Shown here in pieces: positions 13,601 to 24,480 of a stretch of DNA of 64,000 nt (position 1 is the first letter of the stretch; every line of letters begins with the position of its first letter). Location of the stretch: NCBI GenBank assembly GCA_028826165.1, contig JAPDFW010000011.1:189001-253000 (forward strand), in the 5' to 3' direction. This DNA comes from Anaeramoeba ignava (Eukaryota > Metamonada > Anaeramoebidae). The notes under the pieces were generated by a model. That model did no database searches and had not been told where the DNA came from. It saw only the letters and a program-made list of their open reading frames with translations. The position numbers were made by a program, and so were the translations under genes.

Positions 13601-15220
13601 TCTAACACTAGTTGAATCTAAAGTAGCAATAACATAAGGACTAATTTCACCCCACCAATCATAAGCATCAAGTTTTTTACCATTAAGTAAATGAACAATG
13701 ATTCTACTGTCTGGATTTGTGAAATAATCACCAGGATCATAGCTTCCATCATATCTAGTAAAGTCTTGATCTCCCAAACAACCTGAACATACTGAACAAG
13801 TTAATTCAGTTTTGCCAAAAATTGTGAAATCCCAAAATTTTGGAAGAAATTTACTGATTATATCTGAAAATACAGGAAGTTCAATTTCAGGAAATCCAAT
13901 TTTTCCAATAATCTCAAAAAAAGTGTTGTATCCAAAAACTCCCTGTTGGCAATGTTTATTGTCAACACTGAAATTTGTTGTGATAGTTGGCTCAACTGAA
14001 AATTCTAATTTCGCTGCAGAATAAAGAGATATACCTATTTTGGGAATCAAAGCAACTCCAAGAAGAATTTCCAAATCAGTGCTATCACAAGAAGAGGAAG
14101 TTGTGAGGAGTTTATGTTCTAAAGATGATTGTTTATACCATCCTTGAGAAGGTTCATAAAAAACACCTAAGAATCCACGAGCAACAAATTTCTTCCCATA
14201 TTTCAACATATTTTGTAAATGAACTTCAGCTGTAAATTTTGTACTTAATCCTCCATATAAAGCAAGATTAACTGGAACTGGACCCATCAAAAAAAGTTTT
14301 GAAAAAAGTTCTATTTCTGAAATAATTTCTACTTCTTTTTCTCCATTCCAATCTACATCTCCAAGTGACACTTCTGCACTTGCTTCAAAAGTTGGACTAA
14401 TTGAAAACTCAACTTTTTTCAATGACCACCAAGAAATTGAGACTTGAAATTTGAATTGAATGTTTAAGTTTACGTAACAATTTGAACAAGTAACTAAATT
14501 CCCATAAACTGGGATAACATCTTTAGCTTTTCCATCTTCATAATTAAATCCAACATTCCAATTCTTTGTATACGAAGGACCCCAACCAAGACCTGAATCA
14601 AGATGATTTTCCATATTTGGATCATAAGGAGGATGTCCAGTTATTGTTGTTTCTACTGTATGAGCTACTTCTTCTAAATTGATTTTCTTGAGTTTGATTT
14701 TCATTATTTTTCTTCCATCTTTCATATCAACTTCTACTTCTTCAGGAAATTCCAAAGGTTCATAGAAAGGATAATCACAATTTCCACAAACAATAGCATC
14801 TTCTTTTTTCCATTTTTTTGTGATTTTAAGTGATTCTTCTGAGTTTCTTATTCTCATAAACAAAGTTGAAGAATTATCAAGTGAATTTTCTAAGAATTGG
14901 AAATCTTCAATATGTTCTTCAAAATCAATATTTGTGATTTCTCTTGAATGTTCAACATGATATCTCATTCTGATCATTTCTCCATTTTCTCTGTAATAAT
15001 CCTTAAAAGCTGCATGTTTTTTGATTCCTTTTTCTTTTGCTTTTTTATATTCTTCTTGTGTGAATCCTATTGTTTCTAAAACTTGTTTAGATAATCCAAT
15101 TTCATGTCTATTCTTTAAGTTCTCAACTACTTCTTTTTCTTCATAAGTAAGTTTGTTTTCTTTGATTGTTTCACCTAAAAAGAACAAAGTAAAAATTATT
15201 AAAAAAAAGAGGATTTTCAT
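10655..15220 (-). CDS. Secreted C2-domain surface protein with Pro-Thr stalk and GPI-type tail (copy 1)
   Basis: Single exon, about 1,521 aa from the Met at 15220, chosen because [16 protein letters not shown] is a clean signal peptide; an upstream in-frame Met at 15253 would add 11 residues. Order: signal peptide; a charged N-terminal segment; a large beta-rich region with paired cysteines (VCGNC, TCSNC, CSVCSGC); a C2-like domain about residues 500-620 with the calcium-loop pattern LDAYD...PYV and [17 protein letters not shown]; several hundred residues of repeated beta-type sequence with many N-glycosylation sequons; about 35 Pro-Thr dipeptides encoded by six-base units (plus strand 10735-10944); and a Ser cluster followed by a 17-residue hydrophobic end, as in GPI-anchored proteins. 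I do not recognise the full-length family. Likely a cell-surface adhesin or coat protein; function is inference. Confidence 0.8.
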   Translation of the reverse strand: MKILFFLIIFTLFFLGETIKENKLTYEEKEVVENLKNRHEIGLSKQVLETIGFTQEEYKKAKEKGIKKHAAFKDYYRENGEMIRMRYHVEHSREITNIDFEEHIEDFQFLENSLDNSSTLFMRIRNSEESLKITKKWKKEDAIVCGNCDYPFYEPLEFPEEVEVDMKDGRKIMKIKLKKINLEEVAHTVETTITGHPPYDPNMENHLDSGLGWGPSYTKNWNVGFNYEDGKAKDVIPVYGNLVTCSNCYVNLNIQFKFQVSISWWSLKKVEFSISPTFEASAEVSLGDVDWNGEKEVEIISEIELFSKLFLMGPVPVNLALYGGLSTKFTAEVHLQNMLKYGKKFVARGFLGVFYEPSQGWYKQSSLEHKLLTTSSSCDSTDLEILLGVALIPKIGISLYSAAKLEFSVEPTITTNFSVDNKHCQQGVFGYNTFFEIIGKIGFPEIELPVFSDIISKFLPKFWDFTIFGKTELTCSVCSGCLGDQDFTRYDGSYDPGDYFTNPDSRIIVHLLNGKKLDAYDWWGEISPYVIATLDSTSVRSPSASGQDPNWNSYPMKFTNFDPTLNITFDVYDEDTGNIDDYIGSGSLNVSDCLPDGCSNTTIQLSRDDNPSSGTIYVNVSTNIYDGVLHFVSGKNFPSSSETYYLKFQRTGYALLETTHLTGANPFWDQLFCYSNLDDDTNFAIQAWKDVAIWSDEQIGSTLSYNLGTCNSTRCDVTYDIPDASPTNITMGVFKGTQSTIFGKPSESIQFNDSVYYFFDMQIPEGVRRLNYYIYSSSLYFYLWLNTSSVTSVCDTPSYSNTGYTHYYTPNPPNGTVIWGLRGNGITTPVLVYLQRYSNFKGKSQGTLTAGAVEFYDIDVDPTSAYAHGMFIYVSTNSLEDGKTGNPDLFVWDYNNNKWASYSITSLVDEELLIAGYSCTNAPSVCDWIWSWNTQIPGTYQMSIDIFAYQTSVQYSLSLGPYWNLIPGKETTLTSVNNSLILLEMMIPDESDILGLQITSDQTLPANFVASVYLCSKIVNSTDSHIFPSPTNFLYSFNVSNFITFSNFGDAYAAIYFSEPYDGTFTATFNSWAQITSYETIQRETNNDNEIQYFYYKVVSRDDFVNSQVKINLQKNTTDFEDTATYIIYASLSTSYPGPSSYDQMQTGNMEGTSMSFSAPYETTVYFSIYRTTGRPYSVYQINVAEFFPAKYKGWMYFTSFLNTERFVMMTPPFLSNGMVLKIENMTETLTVFLALNDSLIIEYTDWVSTSSENSDLVITAESLSSRGVIFDDILYFNIIPSSQDNPYFKFVDLIKPTISIYSDINDEKIRSGNAWINFTLSEGDIVFDETISFEETISNMFIDSFSSDLSISTGWIDIVAPSLKTDFNTTLNISEDLRSVLIRIPALSGYYITEDETLTINFDDQCFFPIIGFSSVQLVIPTTVVPTPTPTPTPTPTPTPTPTPTPTPTPTPTPTPTPTPTPTPTPTPTPTPTPTPTPTPTPTPTPTPTPTPSPTPYISSSSHLFWSILLLNFLLFSIIF
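10735..10944 (-). repeat. GTTGGA/GTTGGT hexamer repeat coding the Pro-Thr stalk, about 35 units
   Basis: Coding microsatellite in the surface-protein gene. It stays open in other frames too (Gln-His, Asn-Thr, Val-Leu runs), which are not genes. Confidence 0.9.
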
Positions 15221-16268
15221 TTCAAAAATATTTTTTTTATTATTTTTTAGCAATAAAAAATAAAGCTAAAAGTAAAAAAATGAATAAAAAAATTTTTTTT
15301 TCTTTTTTAAATTCAAATTGTCTACTTTTTTTGATCGTTGAAAACAAAAAAAAATTAAATTAATTTAATTAAAATAACAAAAGATAAATTAAAAAAAAGA
15401 ATGAAAAAGAGTTAAATTTCTTTTTTGATCATTCTTTTATTTTAAAACTTTGAATTTATGAAATTATGTAATTGTTTTCTTGTTTAAATTTTTTGTTTAT
15501 GGGGGCAAATGTAGACAAAATTTCTTTTAAGAGAAAAATGAAGAAAACAAATTAAATTGAAGCCAAATTCAAACTAATTTCAAGACAAAAAAAAAAGGAA
15601 TTTGAATTTTAATTTGATTTGAATTAGAATTAAAAAGAAAAAGGAATTTAAATTTAAATTTAAATTGGAATTTTAATTAAAAAGAAAAAGGAATTTAAAT
15701 TTAATTGGAATTTTACAAGTGGAATTTAAATTTAAATTTCAAAATAAAAAAAAGGAATTTGAATTTTAATTTAATTTGATTTAATTTGATTTAATTTTAA
15801 TTTAATTTTGATTTAATTTTGATTTAATTTTGATTTATTTTTGATTTATTTTTGATTTAATTTTGATTTAATTTTGATTTAATTTTGATTTGATTTTAAT
15901 TTGATTTTAATTTAATTTAATTTTAATTTAATTTTAATTTAATTTTAATTTAATTTTGATTTAAATTTAATTTAATTTTGATTTAATTTTAATTTAATTT
16001 TAATTTAATTTTGATTTAATTTTGATTTAATTTTGATTTAATTTTGATTTAATTTTAATTTAATTTTGATTTGATTTTAATTTAATTTTAATTTAATTTT
16101 GATTTAATTTTGATTTAAATTTAATTTAATTTTGATTTAATTTTGATTTAATTTTAATTTAATTTTGATTTAAATTTAAATTTGATTTAATTTAATTTGA
16201 TTTTAATTTAATTTTGATTTAATTTTGATTTAATTTTAATTTAATTTTGATTTGATTTTGATTTAATT
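15221..16268. repeat. Spacer: surface-gene upstream block, then TTTAATTTTGA array
   Basis: 15221-15600 is the upstream region of the surface gene, almost identical to 22618-23015. It contains TTGTCTAC near 15317 and its inverse GTAGACAA near 15511, the latter inside a rare G-rich patch (ATGGGGGCAAATGTAGAC). A short reading frame of 18 codons starts at 15499 and is conserved in the copy, but the whole block is recent duplicate so this means little. From about 15,600 the spacer is AATTTAAATT and TTTAATTTTGA repeats up to the truncated kinase copy. Confidence 0.75.
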
Positions 16269-17724
16269 TTAATTTAATTTTGGTTCACTTTCATATTCAT
16301 ATTCACTTTGATATTGAATTTGATTTTGAATTTGATTTTGATTTTGATTTTGATTTTCAATTTCATTTTCATTTTCAATTACATCTAATTTTTTTAAATT
16401 TTTATTAGAAAACCAAATATGTTCAAGAGCTTTTTCTTGCGTTATTCGAGAATTTGGATCAACAACTAAAAATCTTTTAATTAAGTCAATTACTAAACAA
16501 AACAAATCTAAAATTTGATTTAATTTTGATTTTGAATTGGAATATTTATATTTGGTTTGAGTATTTATTTTTGATTTGGAATATTTATTTTTGAATATGT
16601 GTTGAATTTTTCAGTTTTAATACAGTTAATATAAATTTATTTTTATCAATAATTTTAATTGCATATTGTTTTCCTGTTGATTTTTCTGTTCCTTCTTTTA
16701 CTGTTGCAAATTGTCCACTGATATTTAGAGAATTATTAATTTAAAAAACAAAATTTATTATTCCAAAAAAAAAAGTGGATTAAAAAATAATATTTTTTTT
16801 ATTACATTCCAAGAATTTTATCTCTAATATCATAAAATTGATGAATTCCACTCTAATATAAAATAAAATAATATAATATAAAATAAAATAATATAATATA
16901 ATATAAAATAATATAAAATAAAATAAAGTTATTTCGAAAAAAATTTTTTAATTCAAATTTTTAATTTACTTGTTCGATTGGTTTTTTTTTTTCAAGAAAA
17001 TTACGAAAAGCATAAGTTACAACTAAAACATTATAATTTAAATTATTATTTCCATTTTTATTTTTAGAATATAAATTGAAATTATTTATTTAATACCTGG
17101 TGGAATATGAGAACCTGAAAAAGATCCAAGAGAAATCTGATCTGAATCATATAAAACTGTTTGTTGTCCTTTTTTTAGTTTCTATTAAAATTCATTTATA
17201 AAATTAAAATTAAAATTGAAATTCATTTATAAAATTAAAATTAAAATTCAAATTCATTTATAAAATTAAAATTAAAATTGAAATTCATTTATAAAATTAA
17301 AATTGAAATTAAAATTAAAGCTACATTATTATTAATAAATGTTCCATTTGTTGATGTATCTTTAATATAAATTAAAATATGATTTGGGTTGTTTGGTTCA
17401 GGTTTTTTAAAAATTGAACAATGATTTGTGCTAATTCTTCTATCAGTAAAAACACGAGAACAATTTAAATTTCTTCCAATAGTAACTTTAAAATAATTTT
17501 TATTAATAATATTATTATTAATAATAAGTTTGTTTTTTTTTTGTGTTTTTGAGGAATTCTTTTAAAGAAAAAAATTTACTTGGTTCTTCTCCAATTAAAT
17601 CAATAACTTCAAATGAACGATCATAAGGAATTAATTTCCCCCAAATTCCATTCATTTCATTTTGAGATTGTGAACTATTTAATCCATTATCATTTTCAAT
17701 AAGTGTTTCTGCAATATCTGCCAT
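16269..17724 (-). CDS. Truncated CHK2 copy: FHA-only gene with kinase core exons deleted
   Basis: Second copy of the CHK2-like gene. Exons 1-6 are present with the same splice sites (exon 1 17724-17580; exon 5 16852-16806; exon 6 16717-16624) and as far as I can see identical coding sequence. Exons 7-10, which carry the N-lobe remainder, HRD, DFG and activation loop, are missing. A remnant of exon 11 (about 16501-16269) follows directly. If exon 6 splices to that remnant, the first codon after the join is TAA, so the product would be 195 aa: the complete FHA domain plus the glycine loop and catalytic lysine strand, without catalytic residues. The upstream leader is also duplicated. It could be a pseudogene or an expressed phosphothreonine-binding decoy; sequence alone does not decide. 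Confidence 0.8.
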
Positions 17725-18012
17725 ATTTAAAAATAAATATAATAAAGAAAATTAATAAAGAAAATTGGAAGAAAAAGAAGAAGAAAGAAAAATTGAAAAA
17801 TGAAAAATTTTTTTTATAATTTTTATTTTGAAAAAAGAAATTTGAAAAGAAATTTGAAAAAGAAAAAAAATTTCCAGTAAAAAAAATTTTCAAAAAGAAA
17901 TTTGAAAAGGAAATTGGTTGTTTCAAAAAAAAAATTTTTGTTCCTCTTTTTGAAAAAAAAAAAACTGGAATTGTTTTGAAAAGAAAAAAGAAATTTTGAA
18001 AAGAAATTTGAA

Positions 18013-21000
18013 TTAGAAAATGATTGAAAAAAGTAAGAAATTAAGAAGTAAAATAGACCAAAAAAGATGAGAAGAAGAAGAAACGTAAGGAGTTGGAGAA
18101 GGTGTTGGTGTTGGTGTTGGAGTTGGTGTTGGTGTTGGTGTTGGTGTTGGTGTTGGTGTTGGAGTTGGAGTTGGTGTTGGAGTTGGTGTTGGAGTTGGTG
18201 TTGGAGTTGGAGTTGGAGTTGGTGTTGGTGTTGGTGTTGGTGTTGGTGTTGGAGTTGGAGTTGGAGTTGGTGTTGGAGTTGGAGTTGGAGTTGGAGTTGG
18301 AGTTGGAGTTGGTGTTGGTGTTGGTGTTGGTGTTGGTGTTGGTACAACAGTTGTTGGGATTACTAATTGAACTGATGAAAAACCAATTATTGGAAAGAAG
18401 CATTGTTCATCAAAACTAATTGTTAATGTTTCATCTTCTGTTATATAATATCCACTTAATGCTGGAATTCTAATCAATACACTTCTTAAATCTTCTGAAA
18501 TGTTTAATGTTGTATTGAAATCTGTTTTAAGTGAAGGTGCAACAATATCAATCCATCCAGTTGATATAGATAAATCAGATGAAAAAGAATCAATAAACAT
18601 GTTTGAAATAGTTTCTTCAAAACTAATTGTTTCATCAAAAACAATATCTCCTTCTGAAAGAGTAAAGTTAATCCAAGCATTTCCTGATCGAATTTTTTCA
18701 TCATCAATATCAGAATAAATTGAAATAGTAGGTTTTATCAAATCAACAAATTTAAAATAAGGATAATCTTGAGATGAAGTTATTATGTTGAAATACAAAG
18801 TATCACTAACAATAACTCCTCTTGAAGATAATGATTCAGCTGTGATAACCAAATCAGAGTTTTCAGAAGAAGTTGATACCCAATCTGTGTATTCAATAAT
18901 TAAAGAATCATTCAAAGCAAGGAAAACAGTTAAAGTTTCTGTCATATTCTCAATTTTCAAAACCATTCCATTTGATAAAAATGGAGGAGTCATCATAACA
19001 AATCTTTCTGTGTTTAAAAAGGAAGTATAATAGAACCAACCTTTAACTTGAGCAGGGAAAAATTCAGCAACATTAATTTGATAAACAGAATAAGGACGAC
19101 CTGTTGTTCGATAAATTGAAAAGTAAACAGTTGTTTCATATGGAGCTGAGAAGCTCATTGATGTTCCTTCCATATTTCCTGTTTGCATCTGATCATATGA
19201 AGATGGACCTGGATACGAAGTTGATAATGAAGCATAGATAATGTATGTTGCAGTATCTTCAAAATCAGTTGTGTTTTTTTGCAAATTAATCTTCACTTGT
19301 GAATTAACAAAATCATCTCGAGAAACTACTTTGTAATAGAAATATTGAATTTCATTATCATTGTTTGTTTCTCTTTGAATTGTTTCATAAGATTTTATTT
19401 GAGTTCGGGAGTTAAAAGTAGCTGTGAAAGTTCCATCATAAGGTTCTGAGAAATAAATTGCAGCATAAGCATCACCAAAATTAGAGAATGTAATAGAATC
19501 AGAAACATTGAAGGAATAAAGGAAATTTGTTGGAGATGGGAAAATATGACTATCTGTAGAATTAACAATTTTGGAACAAAGATAAACAGAAGCAATAAAA
19601 TTTGCAGGAAGAGTTTGATCAGCAGTAATCTGTAAACCAAGAATATCAGATTCATCAGGAATCATCATTTCAAGAAGAATAAGTGAGTTATTAACTGATG
19701 TTAAAGTTGTTTCTTTTCCAGGAATCAAATTCCAATAAGGTCCTAAAGATAAAGAATATTGAACTGATGTTTGATAAGCAAAAACAGCAATTGACATTTG
19801 ATAAATTTCAGGAATTTGAGTATTCCAAGACCAAATCCAATCACATACTGAAGGAGCATTTGTACAGCTATATCCAGCAATTAGAAGTTCTTCATCTACT
19901 AAATTTGTGATTGAATAAGAAGCCCATTTATTGTTGTTATAATCCCAAACAAAAAGATCAGGATTACCTGTTTTTCCATCTTCCAAAGAATTTGTTGATA
20001 CATAAATAAACATTCCATGAGCATATGCACTTGTTGGATCAACATCAATATCATAAAATTCAACAGCTCCAGCAGTTAATGTTCCTTGTGATTTCCCTTC
20101 AAAATTTGAATATCTCTGTAAATAAACAAGAACAGGGGTTGTGATTCCATTTCCACGTAATCCCCAAATAACTGTTCCATTTGGAGGATTAGGTGTATAG
20201 TAACTAGTATATCCAGTGTTAGAGTAATTAGCCGCAGAGCAAACTGAAGTAACTGAACTTGTATTTAACCAGAGATAAAAATAGAGAGATGAAGAATATA
20301 TATAATAATTTAGTCTTCTTACTCCTTCTGGGATTTGCATATCAAAGAAATAATATACCCAGTCATTAAATTGAATTGATTCGGAAGGTTTTCCAAAAAT
20401 TGTGGATTGAGTTCCTTTAAAAACTCCCATAGTAATATAAGTAGGATAAGCATCAGGAATATCATAACTTACATCACATCTTGTTGAATTACAAATTCCC
20501 AAATTGTAATTAAGAGTTGATCCAATTTGTGTATCGAAAATTAAATCTTCCCAAGCTTTAATTGCAAAATTAGTATCATCATCAAGATTTGAATAACAAG
20601 ATAATTTATCCCAAAATGGATTTGCTCCAGTCAAATGAGATGTCTCTAAGGGATCATATCCAGGTCGTTGATATTCCAAATAATATGTTTCAGAACTAGA
20701 TGGGAAATCACTTCCTGAAACAAAATGAAGAACTCCATCATAACTGTTAGTATTAACATCTACATAAATTGTTCCAGAATTTGGATTATCATCTCTTGAT
20801 AATTGAATAGTTTGAGTTGAGCAACCATCAGGAAGACAACCTGAAACATAAAGAGAACCTGATCCAATATAATCATCAATATTTCCAGTATCTTCATCAT
20901 AAACATCAAAGATTATCTGTGAGAGAGGATCAAAATTAGTGAATTTCATTGGATAACTATTCCAATTAGGATCTTGACCAGATGCAGAAGGAGATCTAAC

Positions 21001-22617
21001 ACTAGTTGAATCTAAAGTAGCAATAACATAAGGATTAATATCTCCAAATATGTCATAGGCATCAAGATTTTCACCATTAAGTAAATGAACAGTGATTCTA
21101 CTGTCTGAATTTGATGAATAATCACCAGGATCATAGCTTCCATCATCTCTAGTAAAGTTTTGATCTCCCAAACAACCTGAACATACTGAACAAGTTAATT
21201 CAGTTTTGCCAAAAATTGTGAAATCCCAATCCTTTGGAAGAAATTTATTGATTACATCTGAAAATACAGGAAGTTCAATTTCAGGAATTGTGAATCTCCC
21301 AATAACCTCAAAAAAAGTGTTGTATCCAAAAACTCCAGGTTGGCAATGCTCATTTCCAATACTGAAATTAGTTGTGATAGTTGGCTCAACTGAAAATTCT
21401 ACTTTCGCTGTAGAATAAAGAGAAACACCTATTTTGGGAATCAAAGCAACTCCAAGAAGAATTTCCAAATCAGTGATGGTATCGAAAGAAGAGTTACTTG
21501 TGAGGAATTCATGTTCTAAAGATGATTGTTTATACCATCCTTGAGAAGGTTCATAAAAAACACCTAAGAATCCATTAGCCTTAAATACTTTCCCATATTT
21601 CAACATATTTTGTAAACTAACTTCAGCTGTAAATTTTGTACTTAATCCTCCATATAAAGCAAGATTAACTGGAACATATCCCATCAAAAAAAGTTTTGAA
21701 AAAAGTTCTTTTTCTGAAATAATTTCTACTTCTTTTTCTCCATTCCAATCTACATCTCCAAGTGACACTTCTGCACTTGCTTCAAAAGTTGGAGTAATTG
21801 AAAACTCAACTTTTTTCAATGACCACCAAGAAATTGAGATTTGAAATTTGAATTGAATGTTTAAGTTTACGTAACAATTTGAACAATTAACTAAATTCTC
21901 ATAAATTGGGATAACATCTTTAGCTTTTCCATCTTCATAATTAAATCCAACATTCCATTTCTTAGTATACGAAGGACCCCAACCAAGACCTGAATCAAGA
22001 TGATTTTTCATATTTGGATCATAAGGAGGATGCCCAGTTATTGTTGCTTCTACTGTATGAGCTACTTCTTCTAAATTGATTTTCTTGAGTTTGATTTTCA
22101 TTATTTTTCTTCCATCTTTCATATCAACTTCTACTTCTTCAGGAAATTCTAAAGGTTCATAGAAAGGATAATCACAATTTCCACAAACAATAGCATCTTC
22201 TTTTTTCCATTTTTTTGTGATTTTAAGTGATTCTTCTGAGTTTCTTATTCTCATAAACAAAGTTGAAGAATTATCAAGTGAATTTTCTAAGAATTGGAAA
22301 TCTTCAATATGTTCTTCAAAATCAATATTTGTGATTTCTCTTGAATGTTCAACATGATATCTCATTCTGATCATTTCTCCATTTTCTCTGTAGTAATCCT
22401 TAAAAGCTGCATGTTTTTTGATTCCTTTTTCTTTTGCTTTTTTATATTCTTCTTGTGTGAATCCTATTGATTCTAAAACTTGTTTAGATAATCCAGTTTC
22501 ATGTCTATTCTTTAAGTTCTCAACTACTTCTTTTTCTTCATAAGTAAGTTTGTTTTCTTTGATTGTTTCACCTAAAAAGAACAAAGTAAAAATTATTAAA
22601 AAAAAGAGGATTTTCAT
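18013..22617 (-). CDS. Secreted C2-domain surface protein with Pro-Thr stalk and GPI-type tail (copy 2)
   Basis: Paralogue of the 10655-15220 gene, same architecture, about 1,534 aa from the Met at 22617. The signal peptide, the N-terminal 200 residues, most of the region from about residue 760 to 1,400 and the C-terminal tail are nearly identical to copy 1. Differences cluster: in the region about 200-430 (for example KKFVARG against KVFKANG), in and after the C2 domain ([14 protein letters not shown] against [14 protein letters not shown]), and in a patch about 640-740. The Pro-Thr stalk is longer, about 42 dipeptides against 35. Copy 2 also has a two-residue deletion relative to copy 1 near [10 protein letters not shown]. 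Patchy divergence in an otherwise recent duplicate suggests gene conversion or selection on exposed faces. Confidence 0.8.
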   Translation of the reverse strand: MKILFFLIIFTLFFLGETIKENKLTYEEKEVVENLKNRHETGLSKQVLESIGFTQEEYKKAKEKGIKKHAAFKDYYRENGEMIRMRYHVEHSREITNIDFEEHIEDFQFLENSLDNSSTLFMRIRNSEESLKITKKWKKEDAIVCGNCDYPFYEPLEFPEEVEVDMKDGRKIMKIKLKKINLEEVAHTVEATITGHPPYDPNMKNHLDSGLGWGPSYTKKWNVGFNYEDGKAKDVIPIYENLVNCSNCYVNLNIQFKFQISISWWSLKKVEFSITPTFEASAEVSLGDVDWNGEKEVEIISEKELFSKLFLMGYVPVNLALYGGLSTKFTAEVSLQNMLKYGKVFKANGFLGVFYEPSQGWYKQSSLEHEFLTSNSSFDTITDLEILLGVALIPKIGVSLYSTAKVEFSVEPTITTNFSIGNEHCQPGVFGYNTFFEVIGRFTIPEIELPVFSDVINKFLPKDWDFTIFGKTELTCSVCSGCLGDQNFTRDDGSYDPGDYSSNSDSRITVHLLNGENLDAYDIFGDINPYVIATLDSTSVRSPSASGQDPNWNSYPMKFTNFDPLSQIIFDVYDEDTGNIDDYIGSGSLYVSGCLPDGCSTQTIQLSRDDNPNSGTIYVDVNTNSYDGVLHFVSGSDFPSSSETYYLEYQRPGYDPLETSHLTGANPFWDKLSCYSNLDDDTNFAIKAWEDLIFDTQIGSTLNYNLGICNSTRCDVSYDIPDAYPTYITMGVFKGTQSTIFGKPSESIQFNDWVYYFFDMQIPEGVRRLNYYIYSSSLYFYLWLNTSSVTSVCSAANYSNTGYTSYYTPNPPNGTVIWGLRGNGITTPVLVYLQRYSNFEGKSQGTLTAGAVEFYDIDVDPTSAYAHGMFIYVSTNSLEDGKTGNPDLFVWDYNNNKWASYSITNLVDEELLIAGYSCTNAPSVCDWIWSWNTQIPEIYQMSIAVFAYQTSVQYSLSLGPYWNLIPGKETTLTSVNNSLILLEMMIPDESDILGLQITADQTLPANFIASVYLCSKIVNSTDSHIFPSPTNFLYSFNVSDSITFSNFGDAYAAIYFSEPYDGTFTATFNSRTQIKSYETIQRETNNDNEIQYFYYKVVSRDDFVNSQVKINLQKNTTDFEDTATYIIYASLSTSYPGPSSYDQMQTGNMEGTSMSFSAPYETTVYFSIYRTTGRPYSVYQINVAEFFPAQVKGWFYYTSFLNTERFVMMTPPFLSNGMVLKIENMTETLTVFLALNDSLIIEYTDWVSTSSENSDLVITAESLSSRGVIVSDTLYFNIITSSQDYPYFKFVDLIKPTISIYSDIDDEKIRSGNAWINFTLSEGDIVFDETISFEETISNMFIDSFSSDLSISTGWIDIVAPSLKTDFNTTLNISEDLRSVLIRIPALSGYYITEDETLTISFDEQCFFPIIGFSSVQLVIPTTVVPTPTPTPTPTPTPTPTPTPTPTPTPTPTPTPTPTPTPTPTPTPTPTPTPTPTPTPTPTPTPTPTPTPTPTPTPTPTPTPTPSPTPYVSSSSHLFWSILLLNFLLFSIIF
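18093..18342 (-). repeat. GTTGGA/GTTGGT hexamer repeat coding the Pro-Thr stalk, about 42 units
   Basis: As in copy 1 but about seven units longer and with a different order of the two unit types. Confidence 0.9.
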
Positions 22618-22650
22618 TTCAAAAATATTATTTTTATTATTTTTTAGCAA

Positions 22651-24060
22651 TAAAAAATAAAGCTAAAAGTAAAAAAATGAATAAAAAAAAATTTTTTTTT
22701 TCTTTTAATTCAAATTGTCTACTTTTTTTGATCGTTGAAAACAAAAAAAAATTAAATTAATTTAATTAAAATAGCAAAAGATAAATATTGAAATAACAAA
22801 AGATAAATTAAAAAAAAGAATGAAAAAGAGTTAAATTTCTTTTTTGATCATTCTTTTATTTTAAAACTTTGAATTTATAAAATTATGTAATTGTTTGCTT
22901 GTTTAAATTTTTTGTTTATGGGGGCAAATGTAGACAAAATTTCTTTTAAGAGAAAAATGAAGAAAACAAATTAAATTGAAGCCAAATTCAAACTAATTTC
23001 AAGACAAAAAAAAAAGGAATTTGAATTTGAATTTGAATTAGAATTAAAAAGAAAAAGGAATTTGAATTTAATTGGAATTTTACAAGTGGAATTTAAATTT
23101 TAATTTCAAAATAAAAAAAAGGAATTTGAATTTTGATTTAAATTAGAATTAAAATTAAAAAAGAAAAAGGAATTTGAATTTGAATTTGAATTAGAATTAA
23201 AATTAAAAAAAGAAAAAGGAATTTAAATTTAATTGGAATTTTACAAGTGGAATTTAAATTTTAATTTCAAAATAAAAAAAAGGAATTTGAATTTTGATTT
23301 AATTTAAATTTAATTTTGATTTAATTTTAATTTAATTTTGATTTAATTTTGATTTAATTTTAATTTTAATTTTAATTTAATTTTGATTTAATTTTGATTT
23401 AATTTTGATTTAATTTTAATTTAATTTTGATTTAATTTTGATTTAATTTTAATTTAATTTTAATTTAATTTTGATTTAATTTTGATTTAATTTTTAATTT
23501 AATTTTAATTTAATTTTAATTTAATTTTAATTTAATTTTAATTTAATTTTAATTTAATTTTAATTTAATTTTAATTTAATTTTGATTTAATTTTGATTTA
23601 ATTTTGATTTAATTTTGATTTAATTTTAATTTAATTTAAATTTAATTTTAATTTAATTTTAATTTAATTTTGATTTGATTTTAATTTAATTTTAATTTAA
23701 ATTAGAATTAATTTTGATTTAATTTTAATTTAATTTTGATTTAATTTTGATTTAATTTTGATTTAATTTTGATTTAATTTTGATTTAATTTTGATTTAAT
23801 TTTGATTTAATTTTGATTTAATTTTAATTTAATTTTAATTTAATTTTGATTTAATTTTGATTTAATTTTGATTTAATTTTGATTTAATTTTGATTTAATT
23901 TTGATTTAATTTTAATTTAATTTTAATTTAATTTTAATTTAATTTTGATTTAATTTTAATTTAATTTTAATTTAATTTTAATTTAATTTTAAAAGTGGAA
24001 TTTAAATTGAATTAAAAAGAAAAAGGAATTTAAATTGAATTTTTATTTTCTTGTTTTGAG
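22651..24060. repeat. Duplicated upstream block and TTTAATTTTGA array
   Basis: 22651-23015 copies the upstream block of surface copy 1, including the G-rich ATGGGGGCAAATGTAGAC patch at 22918. 23,020-24,000 is an array of TTTAATTTTGA/TTTAATTTTAA units with interspersed AAAAAGGAATTTGAATTT blocks. It marks the right edge of the tandem duplication. Confidence 0.8.
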
Positions 24061-24480
24061 ATCAAAAAAAAATTCCTAAAATTTTTAATAAGAAAGAAAA
24101 CTTTATTTGAAAAATTAAATTTAAAATTGTTTATAAAATAAAAAAAATAAAAAGAATTATTTTTGGAAAATTGGAAAAAGATCAAATAATTCATCTTTTT
24201 TTTTTTTTAATTTTGATTTAATTTTGATGTTTTTTTTTTTAATTTTTTTTTTATTTTTAAAAGTTGGTTAATTTGACTTTTGTTTTTAAAAAAAGAAAGA
24301 AAGAAAATTAAATTAAAATTAAAATTTAAAATAAAAAAATAAGGAAAAAATAATACTTTCCGGCAAATAAACCAAAAGAAAATCATTTTAAAAAAATAAA
24401 CAAATCAAAAATCATTTTTCATTTTTTTATTTTTATTTTTATTTTCTTTTTATTTTTTTATTTTAATCTTAATTTACAAA

